Program-made: the position numbers and the translations under genes | Assembly: GCA_030762935.1 (NCBI GenBank) | Contig: CM060898.1 | Span: 97,384,781-97,448,780 of the forward strand | Reading direction: 5' to 3' | Length of the DNA: 64,000 bases | Source: Hymenopus coronatus | Lineage: Eukaryota; Arthropoda; Insecta; Mantodea; Hymenopodidae | Notes under the pieces: model-generated | Told to the model about the DNA's origin: nothing | The model's input: the letters and a program-made list of their open reading frames with translations, nothing else | Database searches by the model: none | Part shown: in pieces, positions 57,018 through 64,000 of the stretch | Layout of the letters: every line of letters begins with the position of its first letter | How positions within the stretch are numbered: position 1 is the first letter of the stretch

Positions 57018-57927
57018 ATTACTTTCTCTACATGTTCTATGTATGTACACAATGTATAGAGAAGGTATTCTATTACACACAAAAATTCGATACCGAGATT
57101 TCAAGGGAAATATACGTTTTAGGATCCCATGTATCCAAAAAAAAAAGCATTTTTGAGAAAACGTCCGCGTGTGTGTGTGTGTGTGTGTGTGTGTGTCCGT
57201 TTGTCTGTGAACACGATAATTAAAAAACGAAAAGTCAGTAAAATACCAAACTTGGCATTTAAGTTAAGTATCTTACAGGAATGTGTCATGAAGCTTTTGA
57301 GAAAAAGCCCCTCACCCCAAACTGCCCTTTACATGGAAAAAGCTTCGATTGATTTACTTAAAAATGGCTCTAACGATTAAAATACCATATATTAAAGATA
57401 TTTATATGAAAAGTAAAATGTATATCTTGAATTTTCAGGGAATGGGTTCTAAAGATCTCTTGATTCTGAATGAATTTTTCTGAATTTTGCGTAACTGACA
57501 AACCGTAAGAGATAGACAAAAACTTACTAGACAAAAATTATAGATCTCGTCAAAACACACAACTTATGTTATCTAATTTTTTCTGTAGAGTTAATATGTT
57601 TTGCTGTCAGCTTTAATTTTAAATTACTAAAACTTTTCCGAGTCGAGTTGTCCTCCGTTTCATATCTCCTGTTTTTTTTTACTCATGGTCATGCAAATTT
57701 AGCCAAATATCAATTTTATCAAATGGCAACCACTTTTAAAAGATTTGACTATTTTAGCCTAATGTATTCCCTTATTTCCCTTCAACTTACATGAAGTCAT
57801 AATAAGGCCAATTCTGCCAATATTTATCTAAATTTGCATCATATAGATAAAAAACAATATTTTGTAAAACAGTTTATTTGCAGAACAGATAGAGAAAGAC
57901 GTGTGAATGAGGCGCGTAGATTTTTGC
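57018..57927 (+). repeat. A-element, full length
   Basis: Start 'attactttctctacatgttc', (GT)n at 57168-57197, distal box 'gatagagaaagacgtgtg' at 57888-57905. Confidence 0.85.
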
Positions 57928-58239
57928 ATTTGCAGAGTGGTGTTGGTTACAATTGCTATCACCTTCATTCCGGAATCTTCTAATTTTCTGATAATATTTA
58001 GTGAATAGCTTCAATTATTTACCATGCACATGTTTTTTAAAGTAATATGTTGGATAGGTATTACTAACTGGGTCGCTAGACCTTAGAAGATAAAACATAT
58101 TAATCTAGTTGCAATATTATATCCCTACCTTCTGTCCATCTGTCTACATTTCCTGTTACATTTATTCGCAACCGGTCCAATAGCCTACAATCGATTATAA
58201 ATGAAGCAAATATATCCTGTTTATCTAACGAGCTCAATT
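57928..58239. other. Unassigned spacer
   Basis: No signal recognised. Confidence 0.35.
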
Positions 58240-59018
58240 TTTACTTTCTCTACACATACTATGTACATAGTGTATAGAGAAGGTATTGTAATGCACCCAA
58301 AAATTCGATACCGAGATTTCACTGGAAATTCATGTTTTAGGGTCCCTTGTATACAAAAAAAATATTTTCAGAAAAAGAGCCGTGTGTGTCCATGTGTCTG
58401 TGAACACGATAACTCAAAAACGAACCCCCATCTCAAACTACCCTTTATATGGAACATTTTTCGAACATTTTTATTTTCTCTAAAATGACTAACGATTTTG
58501 ATTAAAATATCGTATATTAAACATATTTACCGGTCAAATAAAATGTATATCTTGAATTTTCTGGGAATAGCCTCGGAAGATTACTTTATTCTGGATGAAT
58601 TTTACGGAGTTCTGTATAACAGCTAGACCGTAAGAGATGAAAAAGAAAAACATACCACACAATAAATGTAGAGCACTTTAAAACACACAAATTATTTTAT
58701 TTCCATTTTTTCGTGATATTTCTTGTGATTGGTTTCAGCTTTAAAAGAACATACCTTTCTCATACGGGAATTTGTCAACTCGTGTCCATACAAACAAAGG
58801 AACTTCAGTCACATAGCAACCAGCTTTTGAGTAATACTTTAACCTTTGCTATTCCCTTATTTCGTTCCTACTTACAAGGAAGTAAGTAATAAGACTATTT
58901 CTGCTAGTTTTTTCTCGATTAGCATGAAGTAAATAGAAGCATATGCCATTTAACAATAATTTGTTACGGAGATGTAGACAAAGTTATGTGAATAGGACAC
59001 ATCAGATTTTTTTAATGA
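58240..59018 (+). repeat. A-element with a deletion after the microsatellite
   Basis: Start 'tttttactttctctacacat'. Between 'aactcaaaaacgaa' and 'cccccatctcaaacta' about 80 bp with the inner hairpin are lost. Distal box 'tgtagacaaagttatgtg' at 58972-58989. Confidence 0.83.
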
Positions 59019-60224
59019 AGCATATCAAATTCATTTACAGTTGTAAACAAACATAAACAAACGAGCAACATGAAACATGATTCCGCGTTTCTACTCAGCG
59101 ACATTGCCATTGTTGAGATCTAATTAATGCTGTGTAATTGGAGTATCTTTTTGTTTTAATCTTCTGTTTCCTGGGCCTAGGGGAAAGTTTTTAGAAATCT
59201 GTTGAACTGACACAGGGAAAGGAAAAATGCGCCCTTGCCTCATATCACCGCCCATGTCCTCTCCTCCAACCGTACCTTTTGACTGTCCTTAGGCCTGTAG
59301 CGGGTGGAACTTCGGACTCGGGACGCCAGTTTCAGGAAGAGTGAAACAGTGAGTTGCTCTACTTTAAAGTAGAATATTTTCTTTCAAATAATAAATCTCG
59401 AGACAACAGCAACAAAAACTGAAAACTAGCAGTGTGGACCTACAGCAGTTTAATCTTATTGTTTAATATGTTTTAAAGTTTAGAAACAACGTAATTTACC
59501 TATTTACTATATTCATTGAATTTAAAAAAAACAAACATTTTACTGTGTTGGTCATATATATTTAAAATATGTTTTAAAGTTGAATGGAAATGCAGGACTT
59601 CATTTATTGCAAAAAATACAAGGTCGTATGCATAAGTTATAGGTATGGTTGTAAACTTGAAGAGTAGAACTTGCTTAACCATAGTAGGTGGTTGTAATAT
59701 TTATTATACGAAACCTATATTTAATACATACGAACTAATTTTAACCAGTAGAGATATGTTTACTGATACGCAAATTGGGTTAAATCCGCCACTGCACCTG
59801 ACTTTTAACAAAACATGTTATTCTTCGCCACTCAACAACAGAATGTGCGGTAATTGAGGCATGTTCCTTTCTACTCTGCTGGTTGTCCGTAAGCCTAGAT
59901 TAGCGAGCTATAGTGAGAGTCGAACGAATTACAGAATCTATGAGAGCTATAAGAATTGCTGTTACTAGTTCTAGTAATAATATATAGGAATAAACCTATA
60001 AAATTGTTAAATAAAATAATAGAAAAAATGGAAATAAAAATGAAAGTGAATCCTTTATTAAATTTTTTCCAATTAAAAGTTTAAATTCTTCTGGAACATT
60101 GATATCTGAGTTGCTGACATAATGGCTAATATTAGTTACTGAACGACATATGTTTTAATAGTTTATATTCCTTATATTTGAGAAGTTGAATCTGAACTCC
60201 AGATTGAGAAACTCAACATTTTTA
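59019..60224. other. AT-rich sequence, nothing recognised
   Basis: No repeat shared with the rest of the window. Frames of 60-70 codons without motif. 59160-59350 is GC-richer. Confidence 0.4.
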
Positions 60225-60905
60225 CCAGTGGCCCGTAATTCACGTGTGCAGATAATCTTCGTGCGTTTTAAAAGTTGCAGAACTCCACGGGGTAAATCCA
60301 AGCATACGCCCACCGGTTAGCGACGTTGTAAGAACGAAGGTCACTCTGAGTTCTCTTCTTGCACACCATTGCAAACTTTGAAGGAATGAGTGCCGGTTCC
60401 CAGGCTTGTACTAGGATCCGTGATGATATGCAAGATGTACTGGTTCTCCACTTCAATTACAGAGCGTTTTTTAGAGAATAAAGTCACCTTTTAGATTAAA
60501 AAGTAATTAAAAAACCTAATTCTCCTATCAATATCCGGCAATATCTAGTTTGATAATTGTGTAAGACGCTATTCTTATTTAACATTAGAAACTAGGCCCG
60601 CTGTAGGGTTAAATGAAAACATTAGGTGCCGCAAAAATAGCCATGTATGAGAGCACGAGTGTTTTATTCTGCTACTATTTATCATTACCATTATTATTAT
60701 CATTACCATTATTATTATTATTATTATGATGCATTATACCCAAGCAGGAAATCAAGCATTAAAACAAAAACATGCAAACACAAAGGCAGAAAATATTGTA
60801 CTACGTGCTCTCATGATAGCATGTTTCTTGTTATGAGTATTTCGTGTTTTATTTTTATTTAGCGAAGCAAATTAATAAAAATAATAATAATAATAATAAT
60901 GGTCT
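60225..60905 (+). repeat. Family-B repeat with ATT microsatellites
   Basis: Uninterrupted version of the copy split at 16.6-17.9 kb, followed by (ATT)n at 60674-60728 and an AAT run at 60877-60900. 60790-60900 contains pieces of the same end in inverted order ('acgtgctctcatga', 'gaagcaaattaataa'). Confidence 0.83.
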
Positions 60906-60923
60906 TAGTTATGAATATTTCTA

Positions 60924-61746
60924 ATTACTTTCTCTATACGGTACTGTAATGCACCCAAAAATTCAACACCAAGATTACACCGGAAATATATGTTTTGAGA
61001 CCCCTGAATCCAAAAAAGTATTTTTAGAAAAATGTCCGCGTGTGTATCTGTCTATGTGTATGTGTGTATGTCTGTGGACAGCATAGCTCAAAAACGAAAA
61101 GACCGTTAAATACCAAACTTGGTATTTAAGTTTGATATCTTCCAAAGATGCGACACGAAGATTTTCAAGAAAATTCCCCCATTCCAAACTATCCTTCACA
61201 TAGTACATTTTTTTTAAAATTTTGATTTTCTAAAAATGGCTCTAACGCTTTTGATTAAAATATTGTGTATTAAAGATATTTACCTGACAAATAAAATGTT
61301 TATCTTGAATTTTCCGGGAATAGCCTCTGAAGACTACTTTATTCTGGATGAGTTTTGTGGAATTTTGCATAACTGCTAAACCATAAGAGATGGACAAAAC
61401 TTAGCACACAAAAATGTAGAGCACATTAAAACACACAATTTATGTGATATACATTTTTTCGTGGAGTTGATGGTTTTTGAGGTATTCCTTAATTTTTGTT
61501 TCAGCTTTCAAAAACTTTGTCAACTGAACCATACAAAGGAACTTCAGTCACATAGCAACCCGCTTTTAACTATCACTTTAACGTAGTTACTCCCTTATTT
61601 CGCTTCTACTTACAAGGAAACAAGTAATAAGACTATTTCTGCTAATTTTTTCTCGTTTAGCATGAAGTAAATAGATGCATAGCTTTTTAACAATATTTTG
61701 TTACAGAAGTGTAGAGAAAGTCATGTGAATGGAACACATATTTTTT
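60924..61746 (+). repeat. A-element, full length between two family-B copies
   Basis: Start 'attactttctctatacggt' with a shortened palindrome. Distal box 'tgtagagaaagtcatgtg' at 61709-61726, ending 'ggaacacat' without the usual 'cag'. Confidence 0.84.
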
Positions 61747-61935
61747 ATTTTACAAAGCAAATTAATAGTAATAAATAATAATAATAACAATAATAATAAA
61801 TAACACAGTGAGACACCACGTGCTCTCATGCTGGTTTTTGTTATGATGACTTTGTTTTGATTTAACCCTACAGCGAGTCTAGTCTCTAGTGCTAAATATG
61901 TAAGAACAGCGTATTATACAATTACAAAACTAGTT

Positions 61936-62066
61936 TGGACTTCCTGCGAGCTGACTTCTCACTCGGGGGTCCCGGGTTTGATTCCCGGCTGGGGCGGGGA
62001 ATTTTTCTTTAGCCAGAAGTATTCCCTATCCCCCCACAGAGTCTAGAAGTATGTATGCGAGTGTGA

Positions 62067-62111
<45 letters not shown>

Positions 62112-62225
62112 AGGAAAATAAAATTGATAAACCCAACGTAAAGAACCTACAGACAACCAGTTGTTTCTAGTACAAAGCCTCCGATATGATCTTCAATGTT
62201 AAAGGGGGCTATATAAATGAAAAAA
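61936..62225 (+). mobile_element. SINE-2 copy with long GT tract
   Basis: Starts inside the head ('gcgagctgacttctcactcg'), B box 'gggtttgattcccgg' at 61972-61986, (GT)n at 62067-62107 within the body, 3' end 'gttaaagggggctatataaa' plus A run. ACTAG on both sides (about 61926-61930 and 62229-62233) may be the target duplication. Confidence 0.83.
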
Positions 62226-62464
62226 AAACTAGGTGTTGGCGGATATTGATAGATGAAATAGACTCTTATTTACTTGCGAATCTTAAAGGTGACTTTATTC
62301 TCTAAAAAAATAAAGACTAATTGAAGCAGCATGTTAACTTTCTCCGTGTGTTTATTCTATTTTTGTATATTATCACAAGCTTGGAAACCGCCGCGCAATG
62401 TGCACGATTCCTTTACCGTTTACCCTGATATGCATCAGAAAAATGAAGGTTGCCTCGCTTACAC

Positions 62465-62753
62465 CACGAAGGTGCCGATCTCGGTGGCCGCGCTCGCTAA
62501 AGTGTCTCGCTTTGGCGCTTCATGGTGCACAGGATCGTGGGTTCGAATCCCGCCTTGGGCATGGGTGTTTCTGTGTTTGTAAATGTGTCTATGTTTGTGT
62601 ATGTATATGTAAAAGGAAAACGTTAAGAATAATAAGGTCTACTAAGGAAATGTAGGAAACTGGAAAAAAAATGGAGAAAAAAGGAATAAAGCGCCGGAGT
62701 CCTGACAAGCCTCCGGAACTGTATTTTATTTTTTGCTTAAAAGGTCGCACGTG

Positions 62754-62794
<41 letters not shown>

Positions 62795-62796
62795 GC
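62465..62796 (+). mobile_element. SINE-6 copy with CT tail
   Basis: tRNA-like head 'gatctcggtggccgcg' (A box) and B box 'gggttcgaatcccgcc' at 62539-62554. Body with 'gccggagtcctgacaagcc', and a (CT)n tract at 62755-62796. Frames here are not genes. Confidence 0.8.
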
Positions 62797-62910
62797 TCTA
62801 TCGTCACTGTATCGTATGCTCGGATTTACCTCGTGGAGTTCTGCAAATTAATAACGTACGAACGGTTATCTGCACACGCTAAATACGGCGCTGTTTGGTC
62901 CCTGATAAGT

Positions 62911-63327
62911 ATAGTGATTCTCAATCCGCTATTGATCCCATAGTCGCCACTATTAAAAAAAATACCTATAACAAATTATAGCAAGCTTATTTTATTGTCA
63001 TGAATGAATACAAGGAAATGAGAGAGCAGATGATTTGACAAAGGCAGCTGCGATTGGCCTAGGAACTATCTTATTCAAAATGAACTAACTCAAGAGCGAA
63101 AACTGAATATTGGAAGTTAGTATCACACGCACACGCACACACGTGGAACAGTTGCTCGATAAATAACAGAAAACAAAAGTTTCTAAGATTTTGTTGTTAA
63201 TATAGTCTCTCAGGTGCAAGTTAATTTTTTCTGACTTTATATCCAAACAGTTCACGATGGGCATTGGAAAATTTTAGTGTTTTCAAACGAATATACATTT
63301 CCAAGATCGGGTTCTCAATTATATGGA
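62911..63327. other. Unassigned sequence
   Basis: Short CA repeat at about 63126-63141. No gene recognised. Confidence 0.35.
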
Positions 63328-63362
63328 AAAAACCTGATGCCTTCTATTCACATGACTTTCTG
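63328..63362 (-). repeat. A-element distal-end remnant
   Basis: 35 bp ('aaaaaacctgatgcc', 'attcacatgactttct') match the distal end and then stop. Confidence 0.55.
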
Positions 63363-63726
63363 GTGATGACTCCTTGTCCTCAGTTCTCGCGAAATTCATT
63401 TACAATGAAATATATTTCATAGTGCATAATATTAATGAATTTAAATTATTTACATAATAATGTTTATAAAATCATATATTTTCTGAATTATCTAAATGTT
63501 AATTCTAGAGCTCTTGTTTTTTCAGTCTTAAAAAAATTACAGTAGCAGTATATTGTAATCTTTTGTTCTCCTTCTTCTCCTTCCATATTGCATGTTTATA
63601 TTTGTTTTATTTGCTTAGTAGACTTTCATATACACAACATTTTAGTTAATTTATATATAAGAATGAAAATGTACATTTATTACATATTCTTGGCCATGTT
63701 ACTTTCGTTAAACACGCAATTTTTGA
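63363..63726. other. AT-rich spacer
   Basis: No signal recognised. Confidence 0.35.
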
Positions 63727-64000
63727 GGTTTTCGTGTGTATCGCGAGGCGATGACGCCATGTTTTAATTTCTTCACATGCACAGGTGATCAACATCGTAT
63801 CACAGTTAATGAAATGACATCTTTAAGAAGAACTGCAGGATACACTAAACGGGATAAGACAAACAATATAAATACTATGAAAGGGTTGAAAATTGATCCA
63901 ATAATGGAAGAAATTCAAAATTATCGTCAAAAATTGGAGGTCCCATGTACTCAGAATGCTTCCATCAAGAATTCTACGTCAAATATTAGATTACAGACGT
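63727..64000 (+). pseudogene. LINE reverse-transcriptase C-terminal remnant (partial)
   Basis: The frame is open from 63727 to the window end. From Met at 63814 it reads 'EMTSLRRTAGYTKRDKTNN' and then 'IDPIMEEIQNYRQKL'. This resembles the region downstream of the RT domain in many arthropod non-LTR retrotransposons ('RRTAGYT..D..RN..IL..L...P....I..YR..W'). After that, the usual Trp/His-Val-Arg-Met segment is replaced by unrelated residues ('VPCTQNASIKN'), suggesting a frameshift or decay. The catalytic RT core should lie upstream but is not present in the preceding 400 bp, so the copy is 5'-truncated. Family recognition is from memory of the motif. Confidence 0.6.

Larger units (their letters stand above)
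61750..62910 (-). repeat. Family-B repeat, inverted, split by SINE-2 and SINE-6
   Basis: Pieces at 61750-61935, 62226-62460 and 62797-62910 are together the reverse complement of the family-B unit (for example 'aaaggtgactttattctcta', 'cctcgtggagttctgcaaa'). It faces the copy at 60.2 kb. Confidence 0.8.

Noticed and set aside
1..64000. CRISPR array
   Set aside because: No short direct repeats with regular unique spacers. The repeats are long, dispersed and lie in both orientations.

Overview
The window reads as repeat-dominated nuclear DNA of an animal, most probably an arthropod. It is AT-rich and has no operon-like gene packing. The only recognisable protein remnants come from transposable elements: three mariner copies, a Penelope-like fragment and a LINE reverse-transcriptase C-terminus. 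Several tRNA-derived SINE families with A/B-box heads and microsatellite tails are also typical of arthropods. I cannot name the species. I found no convincing host gene, no functional tRNA or rRNA, no CRISPR array and no bacterial feature. Most open frames of 60-130 codons are chance translations of repeats.

About half of the 64 kb, by hand tally, consists of one repeat family, called here the A-element. It has about 45 full, truncated or rearranged copies on both strands. A full copy is about 850 bp. One end starts with ACTTTCTCTACA inside a roughly 40-bp palindrome. The other end carries the inverted TGTAGAGAAAGT followed by about 22 more bases. A GT/CA microsatellite and several conserved hairpins lie inside. 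There is no coding capacity and no clear target-site duplication, and insertions sit in T/A runs. This layout (subterminal inverted repeats, terminal hairpin, internal microsatellite, T-rich target) resembles the non-autonomous Helentron derivatives called HINEs. That is an inference and needs an autonomous partner to prove it. In the feature list, strand '+' means the copy begins with ACTTTCTCTACA on the plus strand.

Layout: 0.5-13 kb is mostly minus-strand A-elements, interrupted by SINEs, a 933-bp Penelope-like element with hammerhead-like motifs (6.3-7.3 kb) and a 1.31-kb inactive mariner (9.8-11.1 kb). A foldback mariner derivative (13.6-14.3 kb) is followed by plus-strand A-elements, one of them nested inside a second repeat family (B). 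From 17.9 to 21.5 kb come minus copies and a SINE with a perfect 14-bp duplication. A third mariner lies at 21.8-23.0 kb. From 24 to 32 kb A-elements alternate with sequence I do not recognise. From 32.2 to 37.2 kb there is a CT-rich minisatellite and AT-rich sequence. At 38.2-39.9 kb two copies of one tRNA-derived element face each other, one with an internal tandem duplication. From 40 to 54 kb there is a dense A-element field with nested SINEs. From 54 to 63 kb there are more A-elements and two family-B copies facing each other. A LINE reverse-transcriptase C-terminus runs off the right edge.

The parts work as parasites nested in parasites, so their order of arrival can be read: Penelope, SINE and mariner insertions interrupt older A-elements, while one A-element interrupts family B.
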